A stretch of DNA of 48,821 nucleotides from the NCBI GenBank assembly GCA_903855985.1, contig CAIOAO010000098.1, forward strand, positions 1-48,821, read 5' to 3'. A program made the translations under genes and the position numbers. The notes under the pieces were generated by a model. It saw only the letters and a list, made by a program, of their open reading frames with translations, did not search any database and had not been told where the DNA came from. Of this stretch, positions 8,095-16,620 are shown piece by piece (within the stretch, counting starts at the first letter, position 1; the number at the start of each line of letters is the position of its first letter). Origin of the DNA: an uncultured Opitutia bacterium (lineage in GTDB: Bacteria; Verrucomicrobiota; Verrucomicrobiia; Opitutales; Opitutaceae).

Positions 8095-8882
8095 TATTTA
8101 TTGTCCCGGTTCAACTCCGACCAACGGTAGAAACTGTACCCGAAGGCGATGAGCGAGACGGCGACGCCGGTGAGCTTCATCATCACGCCGGCCAACGTCT
8201 GGTCCTCGACGGCCGAGAGGCCAGCCCAGGGCAGCCGCGGGGCATATTCGTAGGTCGGGTAGAGGATGTTGGAAGAGAACGAGACGTAGGCAAAGAGGGG
8301 CGTCATCGCGATCTCGATGCAGAAAATGAACATCATCCGCCCGGCATAGCTGAGCGGCGGATACGCCCGCGACGGGCTCATGATGGGCCACCAGAAGAGT
8401 ACCGACACGCCAAAGAACATCAGGTGCTCGAGCACGTGGATGAGCTTGTCCTGCAGCGCCCATTCATAGAGCCACGGAGCGTGCCAGAGGCCGATGACAA
8501 GGGTGGCCAGCGCGCCGCAGCTGATCGGCGAGAACAGCAGCCGGAGCGGCCGCCGGAGAGCCGGGCGGTCCAGGCCGGCATCCACCATCCACCACGGCAG
8601 GCCGCACAGCAGCAGCACCGGCGCCGGGTACATGATGATCAGGTGCTGGAACATGTGCGCGCTAAACAGGAAGCGTTCGCCGACCTGGTCGAGCGGCGAG
8701 CCGACCGCGAGGTAGAACAGGACCAGCGCGGCATAGAAATACCATGCCTCCCGGCGGGGAAAGGGCTGCCCGGGGGCAAGCCGCGCGCGCAGCGGGCCGG
8801 CCAGCACGGCCCAGAGCCAGCCCAGGAACACGATCCCGCCGACGAGCAGGGGTTCGTTGTGCCAGTGGCGCCAGTCAATCAT
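8094..8882 (-). CDS. ctaG: Cytochrome c oxidase assembly factor CtaG (caa3 type)
   Basis: This 262-residue membrane protein has about seven transmembrane segments and belongs to the caa3 CtaG family, distinct from the Cox11 proteins also called CtaG. Family features include FLFSAHMFQHLIIMYPAPVLLLCG, with His residues that may bind metal, and LIHVLEHLMFFGVSVLFWWP. The family is needed for formation of active caa3 oxidase, probably in copper-centre assembly. It is the last gene of the oxidase run on this strand. A strong hairpin with six T residues ends only five bases before its ATG, so expression would require readthrough or another promoter. Confidence 0.88.
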   Translation of the reverse strand: MIDWRHWHNEPLLVGGIVFLGWLWAVLAGPLRARLAPGQPFPRREAWYFYAALVLFYLAVGSPLDQVGERFLFSAHMFQHLIIMYPAPVLLLCGLPWWMVDAGLDRPALRRPLRLLFSPISCGALATLVIGLWHAPWLYEWALQDKLIHVLEHLMFFGVSVLFWWPIMSPSRAYPPLSYAGRMMFIFCIEIAMTPLFAYVSFSSNILYPTYEYAPRLPWAGLSAVEDQTLAGVMMKLTGVAVSLIAFGYSFYRWSELNRDNK

Positions 8883-8887
8883 GGGAT

Positions 8888-8911
8888 AAAAAAGGCGGCC
8901 CGAGGGCCGCC
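8888..8911 (-). terminator. Intrinsic terminator between oxidase subunit IV gene and ctaG
   Basis: Read on the minus strand, an 8-bp GC stem (8911-8904 with 8901-8894) is followed directly by six T residues (8893-8888). The T-run stops five bases before the ctaG start codon. It should end or attenuate the structural-gene transcript before ctaG. Confidence 0.8.
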
Positions 8912-8942
8912 GTGGAAAGTTGCGAGGTCGATCGTGGCGGCG

Positions 8943-9314
8943 TCAGACGAGACGCGACAGGTCAGTCACCGTGTTGGCGGCGACGGTGAGCGGCACGCTG
9001 GCCTCGGCCCCGAACAGCTTGAGCAGCGCCCACATCGTGGCCCCGGCGATGATCAGCCCGATGAAGAACAGGATCGTGCAGAAGACTTTGTCCCACCGCA
9101 GGTGCATGAAGTAGAAGATAACGAACATGAACTTCACGATGGAGAGGACCACGAGGACGGTGATGAGCAGCCAGGCCGCGAAGGGCAGGCCGATGACGGC
9201 GATCTCGACGCCGGTGATGACCGCGAGGAGCATCGCGATCTGCACGTAGGCGGCGAACTTGCTTTCCTCGGCGACGTGGCCGGCGGTGGCGGGGGAGTGG
9301 GCGGAGTCGCTCAT
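8943..9314 (-). CDS. Cytochrome c oxidase subunit IV (prokaryotic COX4)
   Basis: This 123-residue protein has a short hydrophilic head and three hydrophobic helices. Its signature FVIFYFMHLRWDKVF is typical of the prokaryotic subunit IV (CyoD/CtaF-like) of haem-copper oxidases. It stabilises the complex rather than catalysing. It sits 2 bases after the subunit III gene in the same orientation and is followed by a terminator. The C-terminus ends in a variable tail. Confidence 0.88.
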   Translation of the reverse strand: MSDSAHSPATAGHVAEESKFAAYVQIAMLLAVITGVEIAVIGLPFAAWLLITVLVVLSIVKFMFVIFYFMHLRWDKVFCTILFFIGLIIAGATMWALLKLFGAEASVPLTVAANTVTDLSRLV

Positions 9315-9316
9315 GG

Positions 9317-10165
9317 TCAGAGGTATTCGAGCAGGTAGACGGCGGTAAAGATCACGATCCAGACGATGTCAACGAAGTGCCAGTAGAGGCCCATGGACTC
9401 GACATCGATGGCGTTGGTCTGGTCAAACTGGACCGGGCCGGCGGGGCGGGCGAACCAGCGCTCGGCGCCGATGGCGATCACGGCGCCGACGATGGCGAGC
9501 CATTGCGCGCCGACGACGCCGCCGAGGGTGGCGCCGCTCAGGCCGTGGGCCTCGAGGGCCCAGACGACCGAGAGGACAATCTTCATCGACAGCAGCACGG
9601 CCGCCACCAGGGCGACCACGTGCAGGAGGGTGGTGGTCCAAGGCTGGCCGCCGGTGGCGGGCTTGAAGGAGCGGACGTACATCAGCCCCAGCCAGAGCAC
9701 GCCGATGGCGACGTGCGTGCCGTGGGTGCCGGTGAGCGTGAAGAAGGTCGTGCCCAGGATGCTGTTCGTGATCGTCATGTGCTTCTCGAACACGAAATTA
9801 TTGAACTCAAACACCTGGCAGCCGAGGAAGATGGCGCCGCAGACAATCGTCGCGAGCAGCGAGAAGCGCATGCTCTTGAGGTTGCCCTTCTGGATGGCGT
9901 TCACCGCGAGGGCCATCATCAGCGACGACATCAGGAGGATGAACGTCGAGAAGGACGTCAGCGGGATGTCGAAGATCTGCCGCGGCACCGGGTTCCCCGG
10001 GGGCGGGTGCAGCCGGTAGATGAGGTGCGTGGAAATCAGCGTGCCGAAGAACATGCAATCCGAGGCCAGGAACGCCCACATGAGGAGCTTCTTGTTCGGA
10101 ATGCCGGTCGACGTCGTGTGATCGTGGTGGTGGTCAATGGCACCGGTGGCAGCGTGGCTGGTCAT
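9317..10165 (-). CDS. ctaE: Cytochrome c oxidase subunit III
   Basis: This 282-residue membrane subunit of the caa3-type oxidase has a His-rich head followed by multiple transmembrane segments. Family motifs include MWAFLASDCMFFGTL near the N-terminus, GTTFFTLTGTHGTHVAIG in the middle, and YWHFVDIVWIVIFTAVYLLEYL at the end. It supports proton uptake and stability of subunit I. Between the two conserved parts is an inserted region (GGVVGAQWLAIVGAVIAIGAERWF) that looks like an added pair of helices. The gene is 18 bases after the subunit I gene. Confidence 0.95.
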   Translation of the reverse strand: MTSHAATGAIDHHHDHTTSTGIPNKKLLMWAFLASDCMFFGTLISTHLIYRLHPPPGNPVPRQIFDIPLTSFSTFILLMSSLMMALAVNAIQKGNLKSMRFSLLATIVCGAIFLGCQVFEFNNFVFEKHMTITNSILGTTFFTLTGTHGTHVAIGVLWLGLMYVRSFKPATGGQPWTTTLLHVVALVAAVLLSMKIVLSVVWALEAHGLSGATLGGVVGAQWLAIVGAVIAIGAERWFARPAGPVQFDQTNAIDVESMGLYWHFVDIVWIVIFTAVYLLEYL

Positions 10166-10183
10166 GGAGAAAGGGAGAATCGG

Positions 10184-12124
10184 TCAGTGCTTCGCGGCGG
10201 GGTCGGCGTCGTGGCCTTCCTCGTCAGGATGGAGGTGGTAACCCTCGGCGCCCTCGAGCGACCAGAGGTAGACGCCGATGAAGAGGAAGGTACCGCCGAT
10301 CAGGGCGACGATGAGGTTGTGGTAGATGGCCCCGAACGCGCCGATGAGGGCGCCGATGCTGGCCACCAGCGGGTAGATGGACTGGAACGGCATGTGGATG
10401 CCGCCGTGGGCCGCCTCGGCCTGGTGATGGGCGGCCTTCTCCTGCGCGATCTCCGCCTGGTGGTGCTTCTCGTACCAGAAGGCATCGCGGGCATGCACCG
10501 TCGGGATGACCGCAAAGTTGTATTCCGGCGGGGGATTCGTGGGCACCGACCACTCGAGGGTGCGGGCGTCCCAGGTGTCGCGGCCGGCCTTCTCGCCCTT
10601 GAGGTAGGTGTAGATGACCACCGCGAAGTAGATTGCGATGCCGGTGCCGAGGATGAGGGCGCCGATGGTCGCGATCATGTTGCCGACGTTCCAGCCCATG
10701 TTGCCGTCGTAGGTGAACGTGCGGCGGGGCATGCCGTTCAGGCCGAGGAAGTGCATCGGGAAGAACGTGACGTTGAAGCCGACGAAGATGACCCAGAAGG
10801 AGAGCTTGCCCCAGAACTCGCTGACGCGGCGGCCGAACATCAGGGGGAACCAGTAGTGGATGCCGCCGAGCAGCGCGAAGATCGAGCCGCCGATGAGCAC
10901 GTAGTGGAAGTGGGCGACGACAAAGTAGCTGTCCTGCTGCTGGGCGTCGGCGGGGGCGGCGGAGTGCATCACGCCGGAGAAGCCGCCGATCATGAACATC
11001 CAGATGAAGCCGAGGGCGAACATCATGGGCGTGCGCATCTTCAGGTGGCCGCCCCAGAGGGTGCCGATCCAGTTGAAGATCTTCACGCCGGTGGGCACCG
11101 CGATGGTCATGGTGGCGAGGGAGAAGGCCGCGGTGGCGACCGTGCCCATGCCGGTGGTGAACATGTGGTGGCTCCAGACGGTGAAGCCGAGGAAGCCGAT
11201 CGAGGCGCCCGAGAAGACGACGATCGGGTAGCCGAAGAGGGGCTTGCGGGCGAAGGTCGGGAGGATCTCCGAGACGATGCCCATGGCGGGCAGGATCAGG
11301 ATGTACACCTCGGGGTGGCCGAAGATCCAGAACAGGTGCTGCCACAGGATGGGCATGCCGCCGTTGGACACCTCGAAGAAGTTCGTGCCGAACTGGCGGT
11401 CAAACATCACCTCGACCAGCGCGATGGTGATCGCGGGGAAGGAGAGGATGATGAGGAAGGACGTGATCAGCGTCATCCACGTGAACACCGGCAGGCGCAT
11501 CATCGTCATGCCGGGGGCGCGCAGGTTGATGATGGTGACGATGAAGTTCAGCGCGGCGGCGATGGACGCGACGCCGAGCAGCTGCAGGCCGAGGATCCAG
11601 AAGTCGGTCGCGTGGGTGGGGTTGTAGAGCTTGGACGTGAGGGGCGCGTAGCCGACCCAGCTGGCGTCCGGCGGGCCGTCGGGGAGGAACCAGCCGACGT
11701 TGAGGATGATTGCGCCGGCGACGAAGGTCCACAGCGAGAAGGCGTTCAGCCGGGGGAAGGCGACGTCCCGTGCGCCGATCTGCAGCGGCATGATGAAGTT
11801 GAAGAACGCGGCGCCCAGGGGCATGACGGCGAGGAAGATCATCGTCGTGCCGTGCATCGTGAACATCGTGTTGTACTGCGGCGCGGTCAGCAGCGTGTTG
11901 TTGGGCACGATGAGCTGCAGGCGGATGAGCAGGGCCTCGCAGCCGCCCACGAGGAAGAAGAACAGGGCGAATGAGCCGTACAGGAAGCCGATCTTCTTGT
12001 GGTCGACGGTGGTCAGCCAGCTCATGAGGCCGGTCTTGGCCGTGGGGCGCCAGAAGGCGAACGAGGGCTTGGCAGGAGCGTGCTCCTCTTTGCCGGTGAA
12101 GTGGGATTTGGCCGTGGCTTCCAT
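10184..12124 (-). CDS. ctaD: Cytochrome c oxidase subunit I
   Basis: This 646-residue catalytic subunit reduces oxygen at a haem a3-CuB centre and pumps protons. The motif GHPEVYILILPAMGIVSEI carries the cross-linked His-Tyr pair and the D-channel glutamate, placing it in the A1 group. SHHMFTTGM provides the CuB His-His pair, HFHYVLIGG holds haem ligands, and MHGTTMIF the first haem a histidine. A C-terminal extension contains a His-rich soluble stretch (about residues 555-580) and two more predicted helices, longer than a minimal subunit I. It lies 8 bases after the subunit II gene. Confidence 0.97.
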   Translation of the reverse strand: MEATAKSHFTGKEEHAPAKPSFAFWRPTAKTGLMSWLTTVDHKKIGFLYGSFALFFFLVGGCEALLIRLQLIVPNNTLLTAPQYNTMFTMHGTTMIFLAVMPLGAAFFNFIMPLQIGARDVAFPRLNAFSLWTFVAGAIILNVGWFLPDGPPDASWVGYAPLTSKLYNPTHATDFWILGLQLLGVASIAAALNFIVTIINLRAPGMTMMRLPVFTWMTLITSFLIILSFPAITIALVEVMFDRQFGTNFFEVSNGGMPILWQHLFWIFGHPEVYILILPAMGIVSEILPTFARKPLFGYPIVVFSGASIGFLGFTVWSHHMFTTGMGTVATAAFSLATMTIAVPTGVKIFNWIGTLWGGHLKMRTPMMFALGFIWMFMIGGFSGVMHSAAPADAQQQDSYFVVAHFHYVLIGGSIFALLGGIHYWFPLMFGRRVSEFWGKLSFWVIFVGFNVTFFPMHFLGLNGMPRRTFTYDGNMGWNVGNMIATIGALILGTGIAIYFAVVIYTYLKGEKAGRDTWDARTLEWSVPTNPPPEYNFAVIPTVHARDAFWYEKHHQAEIAQEKAAHHQAEAAHGGIHMPFQSIYPLVASIGALIGAFGAIYHNLIVALIGGTFLFIGVYLWSLEGAEGYHLHPDEEGHDADPAAKH

Positions 12125-12132
12125 GAGAGGGA

Positions 12133-13386
12133 TTATTTAAGGCTGCTGAGATAGGCCACGAGCGCGGAGACGTCGTCCGGCGTGAGCTTGATGTTGTTCG
12201 CGAGGTAGCCGTTGACGTACATCTTGTTGCCGGGCTTCACCACGTCGGGATGTGAGATCCAGCGGGCGAGCTGCTCCGGGGTGTTTTCCAGCAGGCCGGC
12301 CGCGATCGTCGTGCGGGCGCCGACGTGGGTCAGGTCGGGGTAGGCCCCGCTGCCGCCGACCATGTGGCCGCGGATGACGTGGCAGGAGAAACAGGTCTTG
12401 GACTGGAAGAGCGCGCGGCCCTTGGCGATCAGCGCGGCATCCTCATGCTTGGCGTCGGGCTCCTGGTGGGCTTTCCAGGACTCGAACGGGTTCAGTTCAA
12501 ATTGGGGGCTCCAGCCCTGCTCGTTGCGCTTCCAGTCGGTGCGGTAGGCGGCGAACTGCGCCTTGGGCTGGTCGGTGGCCGCAACCTTGGCGGCCTCGCG
12601 GGCGGGGGCGGTCTGGGCATTGAGCCAGTTGTTGAAATCCTTCGGCCCGAGGGCGATCACGCGGAAGCGCATGACGGCGTGGGAGTCGCCGCAGTACTCG
12701 GCGCACTGGCCCCAGAAGTAACCGGGCGCATCAGCCTTCAGCCACAGGAAATTGCCGCGGTTGGGGATCATGTCCACTTTGCCGGCGAGCTTGGGCACCC
12801 AGAAGCTGTGGATGACGTCCATGCCGCGCAGGTTGATGTGGACGGGCCGGCCGGCGGGAATGACGAGTTCGTTGGCGGACACGAGCTGGCCGGCGCCGGT
12901 GATCTGCTCGGCGGGATACTCGAACTTGAACCACCACTGGTAGCCGTAGGCGTTCACCTCGTAGGCGTTGGCCTTTTCCTCGGCGGGCACGTCCGCGGTG
13001 TAGGTGATGGATTTGAGGGTGGGGACGGCGATGATGACGAGGGCAAGCACCGAGGCGCCGATGAGGCCGAGCTCGATCAGCGGGTTGCCGTGGCCCTGTT
13101 CGGGCGGGACGGCCTGCTCGTCCGCCTCACTGCGGGCGCGGAACTTGTACGTCGCGTAGGCCAGCACGCTGCCGACGATGATGAAGATGACGAGGGTCAC
13201 CCAGCAGGTGACAAGGAACACGCCGAGCTGGGACTTGGCCACGGGGCCGTCGACCGCGATGGTCGACTGGTGACCCTTCATGGTCCAGAAATCCAGGTTG
13301 CACCCGGTGAGCAGGGCCAGGCCACCGAGCGCGAGGAGAATACGACCCCGACGGGCGAGGGTGGTGAGGAGGGAGGTCAAACGCAT
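12133..13386 (-). CDS. ctaC: Cytochrome c oxidase subunit II with fused cytochrome c domain (caa3 type)
   Basis: This 417-residue protein is the electron-entry subunit. It begins with a lipoprotein-like signal (LALGGLALLTGCN), then two transmembrane helices, then the cupredoxin domain with the CuA site in GQCAEYCGDSHAVMRF. A C-terminal cytochrome c domain carries the haem motif CFSCH and ends in LTPDDVSALVAYLSSLK. The fused cytochrome makes this a caa3 oxidase. ATG at 13386 is chosen because the lipobox signal begins there; the open frame extends 27 codons further upstream without family similarity. It is the first gene of the oxidase run, divergent from azurin. Confidence 0.95.
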   Translation of the reverse strand: MRLTSLLTTLARRGRILLALGGLALLTGCNLDFWTMKGHQSTIAVDGPVAKSQLGVFLVTCWVTLVIFIIVGSVLAYATYKFRARSEADEQAVPPEQGHGNPLIELGLIGASVLALVIIAVPTLKSITYTADVPAEEKANAYEVNAYGYQWWFKFEYPAEQITGAGQLVSANELVIPAGRPVHINLRGMDVIHSFWVPKLAGKVDMIPNRGNFLWLKADAPGYFWGQCAEYCGDSHAVMRFRVIALGPKDFNNWLNAQTAPAREAAKVAATDQPKAQFAAYRTDWKRNEQGWSPQFELNPFESWKAHQEPDAKHEDAALIAKGRALFQSKTCFSCHVIRGHMVGGSGAYPDLTHVGARTTIAAGLLENTPEQLARWISHPDVVKPGNKMYVNGYLANNIKLTPDDVSALVAYLSSLK

Positions 13387-13614
13387 GGGTTCAGTCGTGG
13401 AAAAAAATAAGGTGTCTGGCGGTGGACGCCAGGGCAGAGAGAGTTCGCGAACGTTCCGGCATTTCAAGCCATATTCCTTGGAGTTATGACATGCCCGGAA
13501 AAGCGGCCGCGGGGGCCCTTTCAGCCATTAAATTCGGTGGTGTGAGCATAAGCCCCGCCATTTACTCGCTTGGCGGTTGCAACGCGGAGCCAGCTGGCTG
13601 ATAGTCCCGGCGCC

Positions 13615-14106
13615 ATGAACCTGAACCTCCGCCTCCTCTGCGCCTCGGCGCTCATTGCCCTTGTCACTTCCGGCTGCGGCCAGAAGGACACCTCGTCCAC
13701 CGCCACGGCGGCCGCCCCCGCGGGTCCGCGCACCGTGGAAATCACGGCCGGCGACAACATGAAGTACAGCCTCAGCGCCATCGAGGCCAAGCCCGGTGAG
13801 CAGATCACCATCGTGCTGACCAACATCGGCACGCAGCCCAAGGAAGTCATGGGCCACAACTGGATCCTCCTGAAGACGGGCACCGATGTGGAGGCCTTTG
13901 ACAAGGCCGCCGCGCTGGCGAAGGCCACGGATTACTTCCCGGCCGAGCTGTCCGGCCAGGTGCTGGCGCAGATCCCGCTCCTCGGGCCCCGCAAGTCCGG
14001 TGAAATCACGTTCACCGTTCCGACCGCGCCCGGCGATTATCCGTTCCTCTGCAGCTTCCCGGCCCACTTCCAAGTCGGCATGAAGGGCGTGCTGACGGTC
14101 AAATAA
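13615..14106 (+). CDS. Azurin-like blue copper lipoprotein
   Basis: This 163-residue electron-transfer protein has a lipoprotein signal (LCASALIALVTSGCGQ) and a short Ala/Thr linker, followed by an azurin domain. The copper ligands are visible: His in EVMGHNW, and Cys, His and Met in FLCSFPAHFQVGM. Azurins shuttle electrons in the periplasm. Membrane anchoring and the divergent position next to the caa3 operon suggest it donates to that oxidase or links it to another complex (inference). The 228-base spacer to the subunit II gene holds the two start regions; I find no convincing -10/-35 pair in it. Confidence 0.93.
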   Translation: MNLNLRLLCASALIALVTSGCGQKDTSSTATAAAPAGPRTVEITAGDNMKYSLSAIEAKPGEQITIVLTNIGTQPKEVMGHNWILLKTGTDVEAFDKAAALAKATDYFPAELSGQVLAQIPLLGPRKSGEITFTVPTAPGDYPFLCSFPAHFQVGMKGVLTVK

Positions 14107-14135
14107 GCCCGCGGCTCACGCCGCCTCACTCACAA

Positions 14136-14160
14136 GCCGGGCGCAGCGCCCGGCTTTTTT
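14136..14160 (+). terminator. Intrinsic terminator after azurin
   Basis: A 7-bp GC stem (14136-14142 with 14148-14154) with a 5-base loop is followed by six T residues. It separates azurin from the convergent DUF420 gene. Confidence 0.88.
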
Positions 14161-14166
14161 GTGGCC

Positions 14167-14601
14167 TTATTTCGCCGCCGGCCACCACTGGTAGAGCGAG
14201 AAATACACCAGCACGCCCGTCACGGAGACGTAATACCAGATGGGAAACGTCCATTTCGCCCAGGCCTTGTGACGCTCGTAGTTGCCCTGGAGCGCAAACA
14301 GGAAGGTCCGGGGCACCAGGTAGGCGATGCTGATGGCGAGGAGGATGTGCGAGACGAGCATGACGTAGTACACCGTGCGGATCAGGCCTTCGCCGCCGAA
14401 GGGCGTATGTACGCCTCGGATCAAGATCTTGTGGGTTACGTAGCCGACAAGAAACAGCGCGGAAACCACCATCGCGGTCGTCATGACCTTGCGGTGCGCC
14501 TCCTTGCGGCCGGTCTTGATCAGGATGAAGCCGGCCGTGATCAGCACGGTGGCGAGTCCATTCAGCGTGGCATTGAGGGCGGGGATGTCGCGGATACTCA
14601 T
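14167..14601 (-). CDS. DUF420 membrane protein (CtaM-like oxidase assembly)
   Basis: This 144-residue membrane protein has about four transmembrane helices and the DUF420 pattern: LNATLNGLATVLITAGFILIKTGRKEAHRKVM at the start and HRKVMTTAMVVSALFLVGYV next, with histidines conserved between helices. DUF420 members, including CtaM of Gram-positives, are linked to maturation of haem-copper oxidases. The start at 14601 overlaps the ctaB stop by 4 bases (ATGA), which supports it over an upstream start at 14739. It is the last of a three-gene run, ctaA-ctaB-DUF420. Confidence 0.87.
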   Translation of the reverse strand: MSIRDIPALNATLNGLATVLITAGFILIKTGRKEAHRKVMTTAMVVSALFLVGYVTHKILIRGVHTPFGGEGLIRTVYYVMLVSHILLAISIAYLVPRTFLFALQGNYERHKAWAKWTFPIWYYVSVTGVLVYFSLYQWWPAAK

Positions 14602-15485
14602 GGCGAAAAAATAAGCCGGTCGGCCACGAGTGCGATGAGCACCAGCGGCAGATAGGTGATGGAGGCGAGAAACAGTTTCCGGGCGGCCTGGTCGCGACCC
14701 TGCGCGCGGAGGAACAGCACTGCGCGCCAGAGAAACCACGCGCCGCAGACGGCGGCGGCGCCGAGGTAATACCGGCTCGCCAGGCCATACACGGTGGGGA
14801 GCACGCTTACGGTGACGAGCGCGAGGGTGGCCAGGAGCGACCAGGCGGCGACCCAGCGGCCGGATTCATCGCGCACAGGCAGCATGGGGAAATGCACCGT
14901 GGCGTAGTCGCGCCGGTAGGTCCACGCCACGGCCATGAAGTGGGGGATTTGCCAGAAAAACAGCACTCCGAACAGGATCCAGCCCAGCGTGGTCACCCGG
15001 CCTTCGCCGGCGGACCAGCCGATGAGCGGGGGAAAGGCGCCCGCGAGCGCGCCGATTTCCGTCGCCCAGCGCGACCAGCGCTTTGCGGGCGTGTACCACC
15101 AGAGATAGGAAATGATCGTGAGCAGCGTGAACAGCGAGGACAGCGGATTGACCAGCGCGAACAGCAGGAAGAGCGAGGCGATGCACATCAGCGTGCCCAG
15201 CACGAAGGCCGAGCCGTCCGGCACCTTGCCCGTGGGAATGGGCCGGTCGGCCGTGCGCTTCATGAGCGCGTCGGTGTCGCGCTCCATCCACTGGTTCAGC
15301 GCCGCCACGCCGCCGGCGGCGAGGATCGTGCCGGCCACCAGCCACGCCAGCCGGACGCCGCGCTCACCGTGGGCCGCCATGTAGCCGACCAGCACCGTGA
15401 ACACGGAGAGCAGGCTCAGCCGCGGTTTCGTCAGTTCAACGTAGTCGCCGAATTTGGGCGGCAGTGCTTCGGGGACCGGGCTCAT
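14598..15485 (-). CDS. ctaB: Protohaem IX farnesyltransferase (haem O synthase)
   Basis: This 295-residue UbiA-family prenyltransferase adds a farnesyl group to haem B to give haem O. It has about nine hydrophobic helices. The first Asp-rich loop carries NQWMERDTDALMKRTADRPIPTG, the diagnostic CtaB signature; a second conserved loop is PHFMAVAWTYRRDYATVHFPML. ATG at 15485 overlaps the ctaA stop in ATGA and gives the normal family length; the longer open frame upstream is the antisense-like extension inside ctaA. Haem O is passed to CtaA for haem A synthesis. Confidence 0.96.
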   Translation of the reverse strand: MSPVPEALPPKFGDYVELTKPRLSLLSVFTVLVGYMAAHGERGVRLAWLVAGTILAAGGVAALNQWMERDTDALMKRTADRPIPTGKVPDGSAFVLGTLMCIASLFLLFALVNPLSSLFTLLTIISYLWWYTPAKRWSRWATEIGALAGAFPPLIGWSAGEGRVTTLGWILFGVLFFWQIPHFMAVAWTYRRDYATVHFPMLPVRDESGRWVAAWSLLATLALVTVSVLPTVYGLASRYYLGAAAVCGAWFLWRAVLFLRAQGRDQAARKLFLASITYLPLVLIALVADRLIFSP

Positions 15486-16534
15486 GCGGCGGCCTTGGTC
15501 TCGATGGCGTCGCGGTGCGCGAGCCAGGTCAGCCAGAACGTCGTGGCGAGCGTGAGCGCGCCGACGAGCACGTGACCGGTCGTCATGGCCGCGGCGCGGT
15601 AGGTCCAGATAATCTGGGCCCCGAGGGTGATTTGCAGCGTCAGCAGCACCAGCAGCGCGATGGCGCCGAGCCGCAGTCCGGTCGAGGCGCCCCGGTCGGC
15701 GCGCAGGGTAAAGGCATACCAGGGCAGGACCACGCAAAGCACCGCGGCCATCACCCGGTGGGCGAAATGGATGCCGACGCGGAAATTCCACGTCGCGGGC
15801 AGCAGGCCGCCGTCGAAATTGGACGCGGGAAAGGTCGGGATCGCGAGGCCGGCGAAGCTGTGCCGCATCACGGCCGCGATCGCGAGCTGCGCAAACAGCA
15901 GGGCCACGCAGAGCCGGCCGAGCCGGCGGGTGTGGGCGTCAGCCGAACTGCCGTTCCCCTGGATCCAGCGCTTCGAGCAGGCGGCGGCGATGGCGATGAG
16001 CGTGCAGGCAAAGAGTTGCGCCAAGCAGGCGTGCAGCATGGCGAAGAGCCGGCCCAGGCTCGTGTCCACCAGCTCGACCTGATGACTGTCGTACAGCACC
16101 CGCAGCCCGCCCACGACGGCCTGCGCCAGCACCAGCCCGACCGCAAAATACGCGAGTTTCCGCAGCCAGGCGCGCTCCTCGGTCCGCCAGAGCCAGACCG
16201 CGAGCATGATTGTCACCGTGCTCATCACCCCCGCGCTGAGGCGGTGCGAATGCTCGGCGAACATGGCGAGATTGATCATCCAGCCGTGCGGGTTGAGCGA
16301 GCCGTTGGAGAGCGGCCAGTCGGAAAACGCCATGCCCGCGCCGATGCTGGTCGTAAACGCCCCCAGCGTAACAAGTAGGAAAACCCACGCGCTGCCAAAG
16401 GCTGCAAAAGCGGCCAACCAAGGCTTAAAGGCTGGAGTGCGCCGCGGGGTGGGCAGCAGCCGGTAAACCACATACGCGACAAGAGTGACGCCAGCGGCGA
16501 ATACGAGAGTTCGTGTTATGGTATAGCTGTCCAT
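15482..16534 (-). CDS. ctaA: Haem A synthase, CtaA/COX15 family
   Basis: This 350-residue membrane protein oxidises haem O to haem A, the cofactor of the nearby oxidase. It has about eight transmembrane helices with paired His residues for haem: EHSHRLSAG in the first half and FAHRVMAAV in the second. The TSIGAGMAFSDWPLSNG stretch is the typical periplasmic loop after the first conserved helix. It is the first gene of a coupled ctaA-ctaB-DUF420 run. It is divergent from the SCO-like gene with an 86-base spacer. Confidence 0.93.
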   Translation of the reverse strand: MDSYTITRTLVFAAGVTLVAYVVYRLLPTPRRTPAFKPWLAAFAAFGSAWVFLLVTLGAFTTSIGAGMAFSDWPLSNGSLNPHGWMINLAMFAEHSHRLSAGVMSTVTIMLAVWLWRTEERAWLRKLAYFAVGLVLAQAVVGGLRVLYDSHQVELVDTSLGRLFAMLHACLAQLFACTLIAIAAACSKRWIQGNGSSADAHTRRLGRLCVALLFAQLAIAAVMRHSFAGLAIPTFPASNFDGGLLPATWNFRVGIHFAHRVMAAVLCVVLPWYAFTLRADRGASTGLRLGAIALLVLLTLQITLGAQIIWTYRAAAMTTGHVLVGALTLATTFWLTWLAHRDAIETKAAA

Positions 16535-16620
16535 CGGCAGAGTGACTCGCCAGCAGAAGGGCCTCTGCCTTTGTCCGCAAACCCTTTGACAAATATATCC
16601 CGCGGCGAATCCGTAGTGTC

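Noticed and set aside
9377-11974. A long open frame of 865 codons on the + strand across the oxidase genes.
   Set aside because: It is antisense to clearly conserved subunits I and III, has a biased Asp/Glu/Gly/His/Arg composition, and no recognisable domain. It is a GC-driven shadow frame.
16586-16614. TTGACA upstream of the CusF-SCO gene as a promoter.
   Set aside because: The -35 is perfect but no acceptable -10 lies at 16-19 bases (ATCCGT, TCCGTA). Left as unproven.
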